Numbered from the stretch's first letter, positions 26,332 through 35,510 are shown. The stretch: DNA of 64,000 bases from Chitinibacter sp046530675 (GCF_046530675.1 NZ_CP172558.1:868001-932000), one strand, 5' to 3'. Numbers and translations: made by a program. The notes: generated by a model not told the origin, from the letters alone.

Positions 26332-27720
26332 TTAGCCGCCGATGCGTTCACGCCACTTGGCGATCTGCACCAGCACCTGAAACGGCGCAGTGCCGCCGAT
26401 GTGATTGCGCGCGTCGAGCGAGCCTTGCAGCGTCAGCACTTGCTGCACGTCGTCTTCAATCAGCGGCGAGAATGATTTGAGCTCGACCATCGTCAGATCG
26501 GCCAAGTCTTTCTTTTTGTCTTCGGCATAACGCACCGCCAGCGCAACGGCTTCGTGCGCGTCGCGGAACGGCAGGCCGCGTTTAACGAGGTAATCGGCCA
26601 GATCGGTCGCCGTAGCAAAGCCTTGCTTGGCTGCGCGCTCCATCGCTTCAGGTTTGACGGTGATACCGCGCATCATGTCGGCGTAAATCCGCAGCGTGTC
26701 GGTCAGCGTGTCGACGGTGTCGAACAGGCCTTCCTTGTCTTCCTGATTGTCCTTGTTGTACGCCAGCGGCTGGCCTTTCATCAGCGTCAGCAACGCGACC
26801 AGATGGCCATTCACACGGCCAGTCTTGCCGCGCACCAATTCAGGTACGTCCGGGTTTTTCTTTTGCGGCATGATCGAGCTGCCGGTGCAGAAGCGGTCGG
26901 CAATATCGATGAAGCCGTAACGCGGGCTCATCCACAGGATCAGCTCTTCCGACAGGCGCGACAGATGCGTCATGACCAGCGCGCCAGCGGCGGTAAACTC
27001 GATCGCGAAGTCACGATCCGACACGGCGTCGAGCGAGTTTTCGCAAATGCCTTCAAAGCCGAGCAGTTTAGCGGTGATCGTGCGGTCAATCGGGAAAGTC
27101 GTTCCGGCCAGCGCGGCCGAGCCGAGTGGCATGCGGTTGACGCGCTTGCGCGTATCAGCCAGACGCTCGGCGTCGCGGCCGAGCATTTCAACGTAGGCGA
27201 GCATATGGTGGCCAAAAGTCACCGGCTGCGCGACTTGCAGATGCGTAAAGCCGGGCATCACGGTGCCGGCATTTTTTTCGGCCAGATCGAGCAGTGAGCG
27301 CTGCAGCTCGCGCACCAGATCGAGCAGCACATCAATCGCGCCGCGCAGGTAAAGACGAATGTCAGTCGCAACCTGATCGTTGCGCGAACGACCGGTATGC
27401 AGGCGTTTGCCAGCGTCGCCGATTTTGTCGGTCAGGCGGCGCTCGATATTCATATGGACGTCTTCGAGGTCGAGACTCCACTCAAAACGGCCAGCGCGGA
27501 TGTCGTCCAGAATGTCGGCCATGCCGCCCTGAATCGCACGCAGATCGTCGTCGGACAATACGCCGACCTGGTTCAGCATACCGGCGTGCGCCAGCGAGCC
27601 CTGAATGTCCACTTCCGCCATCCGGTTATCGAAAAAGACCGAAGCGGTATAGCGTTTGACCAGCTCGGAAACCGGCTCGTTAAAACGACCGGACCAAGCT
27701 TTGTTAGCGGAATCAGACAT
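26332..27720 (-). CDS. argH: Argininosuccinate lyase
   Basis: 462 residues from the ATG at 27720 with AGGAAG 7 bases upstream. Visible features include AWSGRFNEPVSELVKRYTAS, HTGRSRNDQVATDIRLYLR, the catalytic signature GSSIMPQKKNPDVPELVRGK and MKGQPLAYNKD. It splits argininosuccinate into arginine and fumarate, the last step of arginine synthesis. Length and motifs are normal. It stands alone; no other arg genes are nearby. Confidence 0.97.
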   Translation of the reverse strand: MSDSANKAWSGRFNEPVSELVKRYTASVFFDNRMAEVDIQGSLAHAGMLNQVGVLSDDDLRAIQGGMADILDDIRAGRFEWSLDLEDVHMNIERRLTDKIGDAGKRLHTGRSRNDQVATDIRLYLRGAIDVLLDLVRELQRSLLDLAEKNAGTVMPGFTHLQVAQPVTFGHHMLAYVEMLGRDAERLADTRKRVNRMPLGSAALAGTTFPIDRTITAKLLGFEGICENSLDAVSDRDFAIEFTAAGALVMTHLSRLSEELILWMSPRYGFIDIADRFCTGSSIMPQKKNPDVPELVRGKTGRVNGHLVALLTLMKGQPLAYNKDNQEDKEGLFDTVDTLTDTLRIYADMMRGITVKPEAMERAAKQGFATATDLADYLVKRGLPFRDAHEAVALAVRYAEDKKKDLADLTMVELKSFSPLIEDDVQQVLTLQGSLDARNHIGGTAPFQVLVQIAKWRERIGG

Positions 27721-27854
27721 TGAAAACTTCCTGAAGAAATAGGTGAAAATTATTCGCAATTATACGGGAAAACACGCAGCAAGGCGCGCGCTTCGGCGCA
27801 GGCTGACGAAAGTGTTCGGATACGATTTTGGGAGTGGTCAAGCCAAACCAATCA

Positions 27855-28036
27855 CCTGATTAGGTAGCCATCTCAGCAAGAGCTTGCTCATTCAACCTCC
27901 CCCTTTGTAAAAGGGGGATTGAGGGGGATTTGGCTTTGTTTCAGTCACAAACATAGCTTGGAATAGTGCAGAAATCCCCCCTAACCCCCCTTCATTGAAG
28001 GGGGGAATGTCATGCTGAGATAGCTACCTAATCAGG
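27855..28036. repeat. MITE-like element with CCCCCTT inner repeats
   Basis: A 182-bp unit with outer arms CTGATTAGGTAGC.ATCTCAGCA at 27856-27878 and 28013-28035, complementary with one mismatch. Inside are two facing copies of a G-run repeat (CCCCCTTT..AAAGGGGG followed by GGGGGATTT), each with its own small hairpin. The outer arms match those of the element at 22450-22590. Confidence 0.82.
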
Positions 28037-28047
28037 ACCAATCATCA

Positions 28048-28094
28048 GGTATATCGATGCAGATCATGTCTATCAAAGCCTACATAGATATACT
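28048..28094. repeat. 47-bp palindromic element, copy 2
   Basis: Begins GGTATATCGATGCA and ends ATATACT, exactly 47 bp. It starts 17 bases beyond the rsuA stop codon and 12 bases from the MITE-like element. Confidence 0.8.
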
Positions 28095-28110
28095 CGCTAT
28101 AAATTCAGCC

Positions 28111-28824
28111 TTAGCGATTCAGAATCGCCAGCTCGGCCTCGGTCAGAAAACGCCATTCGCCGATCTCCAGGTCCAGCTCGGCCAGTTGCAAGTCGCCAAT
28201 CGCGGTGCGGCTCAGCGCCGCGCAGTGATTACCCGCTGCGGCGAGCATGCGTTTGACCTGATGGTATTTGCCCTGCTCAAGCACGATTTCGATCTGATTC
28301 TCGCCACGCTGCACCGCAGAAACAGCGGCAATCGGCTCGTCCTCGTCGATCAGCTTGACGCCAGCGAGCAGATCAGCGACCAGTTTGTCGCTCACCGGCT
28401 CGGCGGTGGTCGCCAGATAGGTTTTGGGCTGATGGCGCTTGGGTGAGCTTTGCGCGTAAATAAACGCGCCATCGTCCGACAGCAGCAGCATGCCGGTGGT
28501 GTCGTGATCAAGCCGCCCCACCGGCTGCACATCGCGCCATTCCATGTTTTCCGGCAACAGCGTCAGCACCGCCGGATGATGCGTCGGTTTGCGCGAACAC
28601 TCGTAACCGCTGGGTTTATTGAGCACCAGATAGACTTTCTCGCGGTACTCCCACTCTTCGTCAAACACGGTGAACTGCAGCCCTTCCGGGTCGAATTCGG
28701 TTTTCCATTTGGTGACCAGCTCGCCATTGACTTTGACTTCACCGTCTTCAATCAGGTCGCGACAACCCTTGCGCGAGCCAAAGCCCTGACTTTGCAGAAT
28801 ACGATCCAGAGAAGTTTTTTTCAT
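28111..28824 (-). CDS. rsuA: 16S rRNA pseudouridine(516) synthase
   Basis: 237 residues from MKKTSLDRILQSQGFGSRKG, which opens an S4 RNA-binding domain. The catalytic aspartate is in VGRLDHDTTGML, and the C-terminal part has GKYHQVKRMLAAAGN. This is the RsuA/RluB/E/F family; the closest pattern is RsuA, which makes pseudouridine 516 in 16S rRNA. RluE or RluF remain possible by motif alone. The earlier in-frame start at 28845 is less likely. Confidence 0.85.
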   Translation of the reverse strand: MKKTSLDRILQSQGFGSRKGCRDLIEDGEVKVNGELVTKWKTEFDPEGLQFTVFDEEWEYREKVYLVLNKPSGYECSRKPTHHPAVLTLLPENMEWRDVQPVGRLDHDTTGMLLLSDDGAFIYAQSSPKRHQPKTYLATTAEPVSDKLVADLLAGVKLIDEDEPIAAVSAVQRGENQIEIVLEQGKYHQVKRMLAAAGNHCAALSRTAIGDLQLAELDLEIGEWRFLTEAELAILNR

Positions 28825-29044
28825 CGTGCAGCCTTTGCGGTCCAATCCAAGCTGCGTATTGTAAAACGGCCACCCGGCAAATGCCGCATGTTTTCTGGGC
28901 GAAACAATGTTTACATAGGTATACCAATAGAATCATTACCAGCAATTGGCTGCAAACAAATACCCGCCAGATGTATGATTATCTGACTAGCCGTCAGGCA
29001 CTGCAGGTTTTACATTCGGACTCATTTCTTCCCGCCCAACGATC

Positions 29045-29575
29045 ATGCAATCAACCCAATTTGTCCAATGCACTTTTGCGCAGCATGCCGCAGCCATTCT
29101 GGCGATTTTGAACGATGCGATTATCCATACCACGGCGCTGTATGATTACCAGCCGCGTACGATGGCCAATATGGCCGACTGGTTTGCCGCCAAGCAGGCC
29201 GGCCATTTTCCGGTCATCGGGCTGGAAAACGAACAAGGCGAGTTGATGGGCTTTGCCAGCTATGGCGCTTTTCGTGCTTTTCCAGCTTACAAATACACGG
29301 TCGAACACGCCGTGTATGTCGCGCAAACTTTTCGCGGACGGGGCTTGGGTGAGGCGCTCTTGCTTGAGCTGATCAAAGTGGCGCAAGCGCAGGGGAAACA
29401 TGTGCTGGTCGGCGCAATCGACGCAGAAAATCACGGCAGTATTGCCCTGCACACCAAGTTGGGATTTACTTGCAGCGGCATACTCCCGCAAGTCGGTTTC
29501 AAGTTTGGTCGCTGGCTGGATCTGGTTTTTTATCAGAAAGTTCTGGCGACGCCGGAGAGTCCGGTCGACGGGTGA
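29045..29575 (+). CDS. GNAT acetyltransferase (phosphinothricin/methionine-sulfoximine type)
   Basis: 176 residues. AILNDAIIHTTALYDYQPRT is the typical N-terminus of the Pat/YncA group, the acetyl-CoA site is QTFRGRGLGEALLLELI, and DAENHGSIALHTKLGF follows. Such enzymes acetylate methionine sulfoximine, phosphinothricin or other amines. Three 7-bp repeats (GGGTGAT) cover the stop codon. It is convergent with the parvulin gene, and a 47-bp element lies between them. Confidence 0.88.
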   Translation: MQSTQFVQCTFAQHAAAILAILNDAIIHTTALYDYQPRTMANMADWFAAKQAGHFPVIGLENEQGELMGFASYGAFRAFPAYKYTVEHAVYVAQTFRGRGLGEALLLELIKVAQAQGKHVLVGAIDAENHGSIALHTKLGFTCSGILPQVGFKFGRWLDLVFYQKVLATPESPVDG

Positions 29576-29593
29576 TGGGTGATGGGTGATGGG
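29570..29593 (+). repeat. Short tandem repeat GGGTGAT x3
   Basis: Three perfect 7-bp units plus GGG. The TGA stop of the acetyltransferase is in the first unit, so copy-number change would not alter the protein. Confidence 0.8.
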
Positions 29594-29612
29594 AAATAAA
29601 AAAACAGCAAAA

Positions 29613-29659
29613 GGTATATCCACCCAAGCCAATCTGCAATTAGCTTAGCTAAATATACC
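29613..29659. repeat. 47-bp palindromic element, copy 3
   Basis: Begins GGTATATCC and ends ATATACC, exactly 47 bp, with inner AAGCCAAT. It lies between two convergent genes: 37 bases after the acetyltransferase stop and 13 bases from the parvulin stop. Confidence 0.85.
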
Positions 29660-29672
29660 CCACGGACTGCAA

Positions 29673-29951
29673 TTAGCCGCGACTAGTCACGATCAGCAAA
29701 TGATAACCAAACTGTGTTTTCACCGGGCCTTGCACTTCATTCAGCGGCGCGCTGAAAACCACTTTATCAAACTCCGGCACCATCATTCCGGGGCCGAACG
29801 AACCCAGATCGCCACCTTGCGCTGCCGACGGGCAGTTTGAATACTCTTTCGCTACGGCAGCAAAATCGGCTCCGGCCAGAATCTGTTCTTTCAATTGAAT
29901 GCATTGCGCTTCGGTGTTAACGAGCAAGTGGCTTGCAGTAGCTTGAACCAT
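29673..29951 (-). CDS. ppiC: Parvulin-type peptidyl-prolyl isomerase (PpiC)
   Basis: 92 residues, a single parvulin domain without signal peptide. Visible features are ASHLLVNTEAQC, SNCPSAAQGGDLGSFGPGMMVPEFDKVVFS and VKTQFGYHLLIV, all typical of E. coli PpiC. It speeds up cis-trans isomerisation of X-Pro bonds in the cytoplasm. It is a single-gene unit. Confidence 0.95.
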   Translation of the reverse strand: MVQATASHLLVNTEAQCIQLKEQILAGADFAAVAKEYSNCPSAAQGGDLGSFGPGMMVPEFDKVVFSAPLNEVQGPVKTQFGYHLLIVTSRG

Positions 29952-30097
29952 GGAAAACTCCAGAGAAAAAGGGCGATTGAGCTCACCCTGATTTGAGAAA
30001 ATACGACTCGCGCATTCTACTTTGTCGCCTCCGCGAAAACATTAAAAACCTGACGCGGTGAAGGCACGGGAAACGACAAAATATCAAAACACCCAAC

Positions 30098-30445
30098 TCA
30101 CTCCAGAAACTCGTCGACCTCAGTTTCGGGATTGAAATGATGCAGCAGCAAGCAATCTTCCCAGCCGTCATCACCTTGCGCAATCGCCATGCTGGCACGC
30201 TGCAATTGAAAAGCCAGCAAGGAGTTCTGGTAAATCCGCTCTTGGCACTCATGCCAGAGCGCGGCCAGATCGTTGGTTTTGTATTCGAAATTGATGAAAG
30301 CGCCGTTTTCATCGCCCTCGGTGACGCGATGATCGGTCACCAGCGGCAGCTCGGCAAACGCTGTCAGTGCCGCGCGGGCTTTGGCCTCGTCCATCGTTGG
30401 CACCAAATGTGGCTGCAATTGAATCAATAAAATCCGTGTGGCCAT
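30098..30445 (-). CDS. Hypothetical protein, 115 aa
   Basis: No family recognised. Soluble, mixed alpha/beta by eye; it starts MATRILLIQLQPHLVPTMDEA and ends with an acidic tail (PETEVDEFLE). A tryptophan/cysteine stretch LAALWHECQERIYQ is in the middle. No Shine-Dalgarno is obvious. The codon use matches the neighbourhood and it fills its space between ppiC and the divergent CinA-like gene, so it is likely real. Confidence 0.6.
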   Translation of the reverse strand: MATRILLIQLQPHLVPTMDEAKARAALTAFAELPLVTDHRVTEGDENGAFINFEYKTNDLAALWHECQERIYQNSLLAFQLQRASMAIAQGDDGWEDCLLLHHFNPETEVDEFLE

Positions 30446-30550
30446 TTTTGCGCGATCCTGAGCAATGATTTGCCCGCATTTTACGCCCGTTCCGCCGTGT
30501 GCGTCGTTCCCACTGCTAGAATAAAAATCTCCCGATTACGGAATCAAACC

Positions 30551-31327
30551 ATGGCGCAATTTCAGGTGTTTATTATCGGCGACGAGATTTTGAGTGGTCG
30601 TCGGCAAGACCAGCATTTCGCTGTCGCTTTGAAAACGCTGCAACAACACGGCCATCAGCTTGCTGGCGTACGCTATTTGCCCGACACCCCCGCCGTGATC
30701 GAACGAGCTTTCAGAGAAACGCTGAACGATGGCGCGAATGTGATTTCCTTCGGCGGCATCGGTGCGACGCCGGATGATCATACGCGGCTGGCGCTGGCTC
30801 AGGCCGCCGAGGTCGATCTGTTTCGTCACCCCGAAGCGGCTGCCTTGATCGAACAACGATTTGGCGCTGATGCCTATCCGTATCGTATCCAGATGGCCGA
30901 ATTTCCGAGCGGCAGCAGCCTGATTCCGAACCCGGTCAATCAGGTCGCAGGCGCATTTTTCCGTCGGCACGCGCTGCTGCCCGGTTTTCCGAACATGGCC
31001 TGGCCTATGCTCGAATGGATGCTCGCCACGCACTACACCGATGGCATCGCCCCCCATGTTTGCAGCATCATCGTTCCCGATGCCAAGGAAGGCGAGCTGG
31101 TCGGCGTGATGCAGACGCTGGTGCGCGATTACCCGGGCATAGGCTTTAGTAGCCTGCCGAGCTACGGTAATGCACGCCATGCGACGCCGCACATCGAGTT
31201 CAGCACCAGCGGCGAGCCGATGAAAGCTGAAGCAGCGATGGCCGATTTGCAGCACCAGCTCGATGCACGCGGCATTTTCTGGTTTAGCGCGCAGCCAGCG
31301 GACAGCCCCACGATCAACAGAAGTTAA
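30551..31327 (+). CDS. CinA-like molybdopterin-binding domain protein
   Basis: 258 residues from the ATG at 30551. The MoCF domain of competence/damage-inducible protein A is clear: FIIGDEILSGRRQDQH, then ISFGGIGATPDDHTRLALA, then LIPNPVNQVAGAFF and LPGFPNMAWPML. The C-terminal nicotinamide-nucleotide amidase domain of full CinA is missing, so it is the stand-alone form. The substrate is unknown; such domains bind or hydrolyse nucleotide-like cofactors. Confidence 0.87.
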   Translation: MAQFQVFIIGDEILSGRRQDQHFAVALKTLQQHGHQLAGVRYLPDTPAVIERAFRETLNDGANVISFGGIGATPDDHTRLALAQAAEVDLFRHPEAAALIEQRFGADAYPYRIQMAEFPSGSSLIPNPVNQVAGAFFRRHALLPGFPNMAWPMLEWMLATHYTDGIAPHVCSIIVPDAKEGELVGVMQTLVRDYPGIGFSSLPSYGNARHATPHIEFSTSGEPMKAEAAMADLQHQLDARGIFWFSAQPADSPTINRS

Positions 31328-31387
31328 TTTGCAAATTCCCCGTCAAAAGCTTACTGTTGTCGTCAAAACAACTGCAAAGGCGAGGCA

Positions 31388-32407
31388 ATGACCCAATCTA
31401 TCCGTAAACGCGCGCTCATCATCAGCGGCGGAGCGCCGAATGCCACGCTGGTCGCCGGCGCACTCGAAGCTTTTTCCGAGCTGGGCATTGAATTCGATAT
31501 TATTTCAATGGCCGGTGCAGGCGCCTTGCTCGGTCTGATGTACACCGCACCGAAAAATGGCGACGCCGTCGCCACGCTACGCGGTATGCAGGAAATGGGG
31601 ATTGCCGATTTTCTGTATCAGGCTTTTCCGGTCAATTTCAAAGTGTTCAACAAACCGGGCCCGCTGGCCGATGTGTATCGCAGCCTGCTCGCCAGCAATC
31701 CGCTGGTGCAAGCGCTGCAAAGCTGGCCAGCCAGCAATCCGCTGACGCAAACCATCAAGGACAGTGCCGAGCTGATGCTCGCTTCAGCCTGCCCCAGCGA
31801 TCTGTCGCAACAATCACTCGGCCTGTGCGCGCATGTACCGTTTGCCGAAACGCTGATCGACTTTGCCGCGCTCAAAGACAGCCCGGTTGACCTGTGGATC
31901 AATGCCTACAACCTGAGCCAGCGCAAAATGGTGAACTGGTCGCAAGCCGACATCGACAAGCAGAAGCTGCAAGCCGCGCTGTCTTTCCCCTACCTGTATC
32001 CGCCCACCGAGCTCGATGGCGATTTCTATATCGAAGGCGCGGCGATTGACTGCCTGAATTTCAAAGCACTGGTCGATCATTACGACGGCGATCTGGGCGA
32101 AATTGTGGTGTTTGACCTGCTTGGCGCGGAAAAACTGCTGCGCAAACCGCGCGATCTGTACGACGCCTGGGTGATGTCGATCATCACGCCGCTGGTCGAA
32201 ATCGCACGCGACGACGTGAAGTTATTCGAGGCTTTGCACAACGCCGACGGCCAGATCACGCTGCATAAAGTACCGCTGCTCGATGCGATCACACCCGAAG
32301 ATCTGCCCGATGTGTTTGACTGGTCGCGCAGCAATCTGAGCACGCTGTATCAACTCGGTTATGACACGGCGAAAGCCTACGCCCGTCAATATCTTGCGCC
32401 CAAATAG
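31388..32407 (+). CDS. Patatin-like protein with degenerate catalytic motifs
   Basis: 339 residues. The fold is suggested by an N-terminal ALIISGGAPNATLVAGALEAFSEL (oxyanion-hole-like GGAPN in place of GGGxRG) and the nucleophile elbow position IISMAGAGALLG, where the expected GxSxG serine is replaced by glycine. The DGG/DGA aspartate position reads DFYIEGAAID, with E in place of the usual D. Seen directly: both members of the Ser-Asp dyad are absent. It is therefore probably not an active phospholipase and may bind lipid or act as a scaffold. An intact patatin is encoded at 52141-53295. Confidence 0.7.
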   Translation: MTQSIRKRALIISGGAPNATLVAGALEAFSELGIEFDIISMAGAGALLGLMYTAPKNGDAVATLRGMQEMGIADFLYQAFPVNFKVFNKPGPLADVYRSLLASNPLVQALQSWPASNPLTQTIKDSAELMLASACPSDLSQQSLGLCAHVPFAETLIDFAALKDSPVDLWINAYNLSQRKMVNWSQADIDKQKLQAALSFPYLYPPTELDGDFYIEGAAIDCLNFKALVDHYDGDLGEIVVFDLLGAEKLLRKPRDLYDAWVMSIITPLVEIARDDVKLFEALHNADGQITLHKVPLLDAITPEDLPDVFDWSRSNLSTLYQLGYDTAKAYARQYLAPK

Positions 32408-32499
32408 GTGGCCGCATAAACATCTCGGGGGTCTTGTTAATTACACGCCACATCATCTATACCACAGGGAACAGCAATAAAAGGCATCTGGGGTAGCAC

Positions 32500-33603
32500 G
32501 TGAAACAAACCGAACAGACTCTGCTCGAACAAATGCGGATTACGGAATTCGAAATCGAATTCCGTAAAACGCTGTTTTCAATCAATGAAGCAGATGTCGC
32601 AGCACTGGCTCGTTTCAGACCCATGGCCGAATTACGGATTGATCACCTTGTCGATCAGTTTTACGAGCTGCAAACCAGTGTCCCTGAAATTGCCTTGCTG
32701 ATCGGCGATGCCGATACGCTGGGTCGCCTGCGAATGGCACAGCGTAAATATGTACTCGACCTGTTTAGCGGCGTGTATGACCTTGAATACGTCAATAACC
32801 GGCTGCGTATTGGCCTGGTTCACAAACGGATCGGTGTCGAACCCAAGCTCTATCTAGCGGCAATCAATACATTGAAACAGCTATTGCATGGGCTGATACA
32901 AAACACGATTCAGGACGAGGCCGTTTGCAAAGCGACCATCCTGGCGCTGGAAAAATTGTTCATGTTCGACATTGCGCTGGTCTTTGACACCTATATTCGC
33001 AGTCTGGTGTCCGAAATCGAATCATCGCGCAATAAATCCGAACAATACGCCCGCTCGCTGGAAGAAAAAGTCCGCACCCGTACCCGTGATCTGGAAAACG
33101 CTTCGCGCACCGATCCGCTGACCGAATTATTCAATGTGCGCGATTTAATCGAAACGCTCACCCGCGCAATCCGGCAGGCTGAACGCCGTGGCGAATCGGT
33201 GGCGCTGGCATATATCGACATCAATGATTTCAAAATGATCAACGATACACACGGCCATTTGCGCGGCGATGAAATCTTGCGTTTTGTTGCCAGTTGCCTG
33301 CGCCGGATTTCACGCATCGAGGACAGTTGTTTCCGTTATGGCGGCGATGAATTCTGTGTGATTTTGCCCAATTGCGATCAGGCACATGCCGAAGAAATTT
33401 TTATGGGTCGTTTATTCGAAGAAATGTACACCCGCGAAGCCTGCGTCTCGCTCAGCATCGGCTGCGCCAGCACCGGACCGGAAATCTATTGCTCGCCGGA
33501 AGAACTCATCCATCGTGCCGATGCACAAATGTACAAAATGAAAGAGGCGCGCAAACATCCGCCAGCAATGGAAAACGCAGCCAGCCCCGACATTACCCCA
33601 TGA
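32500..33603 (+). CDS. Globin-coupled diguanylate cyclase
   Basis: 367 residues from a GTG start. Residues about 10-165 form a sensor globin (protoglobin-like) with the probable proximal haem histidine H108 in IGLVHKRIGVEPKLYLAA. A short coiled linker (about 165-200) leads to a GGDEF domain with the active site RYGGDEFCVILP (281-285) and an intact inhibitory-site RxxD (R272, D275) five residues before it. It should make cyclic di-GMP in response to oxygen or another haem ligand. It is convergent with the MFS gene. Confidence 0.9.
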   Translation: MKQTEQTLLEQMRITEFEIEFRKTLFSINEADVAALARFRPMAELRIDHLVDQFYELQTSVPEIALLIGDADTLGRLRMAQRKYVLDLFSGVYDLEYVNNRLRIGLVHKRIGVEPKLYLAAINTLKQLLHGLIQNTIQDEAVCKATILALEKLFMFDIALVFDTYIRSLVSEIESSRNKSEQYARSLEEKVRTRTRDLENASRTDPLTELFNVRDLIETLTRAIRQAERRGESVALAYIDINDFKMINDTHGHLRGDEILRFVASCLRRISRIEDSCFRYGGDEFCVILPNCDQAHAEEIFMGRLFEEMYTREACVSLSIGCASTGPEIYCSPEELIHRADAQMYKMKEARKHPPAMENAASPDITP

Positions 33604-33663
33604 TGTATCTTCCGGAAAATCAGAAAAAACAAAGCACTGAAGCAAATACCCCCCGATGACGCT

Positions 33664-34863
33664 CTATGCAATGGCATTGACGCGATGACTAATCCAGATC
33701 GACAGTATCCCCGCCATACAAGCCAGCAAACCCACCCAGCCAAAATGACTTAAATATCCGTCAGGCTCTTGCGTCAAAATCATCCCGGCGAGCAAAGAGG
33801 CCGCGCCTGAAGCCAGATTTTGCATGGCCGAATTAAAGGCCATTAAGCGCCCCCGCAAATGCGGTCGCGTCGCCCCCGTCACCATGGCCATACTGGGAAT
33901 AAAGCGGCCACTGACAAACATGAAAAACAGCGCAGCAATCAGCAGATGCCAGCCCAGACTCACCGGCAAACTCTGCGTGATCAGCACAATCGGGATAAAG
34001 CTGAGCACGATCAAAATCGCCAAGATGCGGGCAGGCCGATGACGATCAATCAGTCGGCCTATCGTCGGACGACTAAACAAAGTAGCCGCGCCGCCAACCA
34101 GATAAACATACATCAGATCATGCGGCGAGATGCCGACGTTAGCGATCAAAGCCGGGGCAATAAACGGGATCACCAGAAACCCCGAAACCGTCAGCATTGC
34201 TGTCAATCCAACGGCCCACCAATGATTGGCATTGCTCAATAATTCGCGATAATTGTCCAGCCAGCCCGCCTCGCGGTTCAAGTCCTGCAAATGGGCAGCA
34301 ACCGGCGGAATAAAACGCCAAATGCCCAGCATGATGATGGCACAGATTCCGGTCAGCACCAGAAATGGCACGCGCCAGCCATAATGCGCAGCCAGCCATA
34401 AGCCCAGCGGCACACCGGCTACTGCCGCGAGCGAAAAACCCAGCATCACCCAGCTCATCGCTCGGCCACGCCGCTCAACAGCCACCACATCGCCAACAAT
34501 GGCCAGACAAATCGAGCCAATAACACCGCCAAAAATGCCAGCCAGCATCCGTGCCAGCAACAGGCTGTAAAAACCGACCGACAAACCGCAAACCAGGGTC
34601 GCCAGCGTCAATCCGCCATAGCAAAACAGCAATGCATGGCGGCGATCAAAATGATCGGCTCGCGATGAAGCCAGCAAGGCGGCAACCCCCGCAGCCAGTG
34701 AATAGGCCGACACCAGCAAACCAAAATGCGCGGTGCTGATCTGCATTTCGGCCATCAGATACGACGCCAAAGGCATCATGATCATGAAATCGGCAATCGT
34801 GCTGAACATCACCAGCATCAAGGTCAGCAACATGGCCAATTCGTGTTGGCGGGCGTGGGGCAT
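33664..34863 (-). CDS. MFS transporter (drug/sugar efflux-like)
   Basis: 399 residues with about 12 hydrophobic segments. The loop 2-3 motif is weak (SRADHFDRRHAL), and MLAGIFGGVIGSICLAIVGDVV and RGRAMSWVMLGFSLAAVAGVPLG are typical of the arabinose-efflux/drug-H+ antiporter (DHA1) branch. Substrate cannot be told. Single gene, convergent with the cyclase. Confidence 0.88.
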   Translation of the reverse strand: MPHARQHELAMLLTLMLVMFSTIADFMIMMPLASYLMAEMQISTAHFGLLVSAYSLAAGVAALLASSRADHFDRRHALLFCYGGLTLATLVCGLSVGFYSLLLARMLAGIFGGVIGSICLAIVGDVVAVERRGRAMSWVMLGFSLAAVAGVPLGLWLAAHYGWRVPFLVLTGICAIIMLGIWRFIPPVAAHLQDLNREAGWLDNYRELLSNANHWWAVGLTAMLTVSGFLVIPFIAPALIANVGISPHDLMYVYLVGGAATLFSRPTIGRLIDRHRPARILAILIVLSFIPIVLITQSLPVSLGWHLLIAALFFMFVSGRFIPSMAMVTGATRPHLRGRLMAFNSAMQNLASGAASLLAGMILTQEPDGYLSHFGWVGLLACMAGILSIWISHRVNAIA

Positions 34864-35080
34864 GGCGATAAAACCGCAGTCGGGATTGGAGAATTTATTT
34901 TACCGAACAATCACTTGCTTGACGCCCGATTCATGCCGCCGGGCAGAAGGTAATTTTATACATTCAATTTTTTGCATTGTGGCCAATCGGCAAATGCAAA
35001 AATGGCTTGGGCTTTGCTCACCAGACTGCTAAACCGAAATAGGCGCAAGGCATCTTGAGCCAGAAAAAGTGGAGGTTATT

Positions 35081-35461
35081 ATGGGCAATAGCAAAACCAA
35101 AGGGCGCATTACGGTCAGCTCGCGCATCGACTTTGTCCGGCACGCTTCCGAGCAGCTGGACGACGCTGTGCTGGTATTTATTTATGATGCGACCGACGAG
35201 CGCACCACCAAATCCCGCAGCAGTCTGGTCGATTACCTAAACGACATCGGCATGATGACCGTCGCTCAAGCCATTGAAGCGCATAAATCCATCATTATGT
35301 TTGAAAATGCCGACGATGCAGTTCGCGCCTGGCAACAGGTCTGCGATCACAGTCATGCGCTGGGCGCGCATGTATTCTGGCGCGGACTACAGGACGATGC
35401 CGTTCACCACGCACTGATGAAAGCACGTCCCAAAGAAACCAGCCCGCTGGTTCATCACTGA
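35081..35461 (+). CDS. Hypothetical protein, 126 aa
   Basis: Starts MGNSKTKGRITVSSRIDFVR at 35081 with GGAGG 6 bases upstream, a strong Shine-Dalgarno. No family recognised. Soluble and rich in charged residues; a central DDAVLVFIYDATDERTTK and a C-terminal histidine-containing segment (VHHALM...LVHH) are visible. The 47-bp element begins 2 bases after the stop. Confidence 0.7.
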   Translation: MGNSKTKGRITVSSRIDFVRHASEQLDDAVLVFIYDATDERTTKSRSSLVDYLNDIGMMTVAQAIEAHKSIIMFENADDAVRAWQQVCDHSHALGAHVFWRGLQDDAVHHALMKARPKETSPLVHH

Positions 35462-35463
35462 CA

Positions 35464-35510
35464 GGTATACTCCGCAAACCAAATTTACATAATGGCCGCA
35501 AAGATATACC
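35464..35510. repeat. 47-bp palindromic element, copy 4
   Basis: Begins GGTATACTCC and ends ATATACC, exactly 47 bp. It starts 2 bases after the stop codon of the preceding gene. Confidence 0.85.

Noticed and set aside
27855..28036. CRISPR-like array from the repeated G-run units
   Set aside because: There are only two facing units with no spacers; it is an inverted-repeat element.
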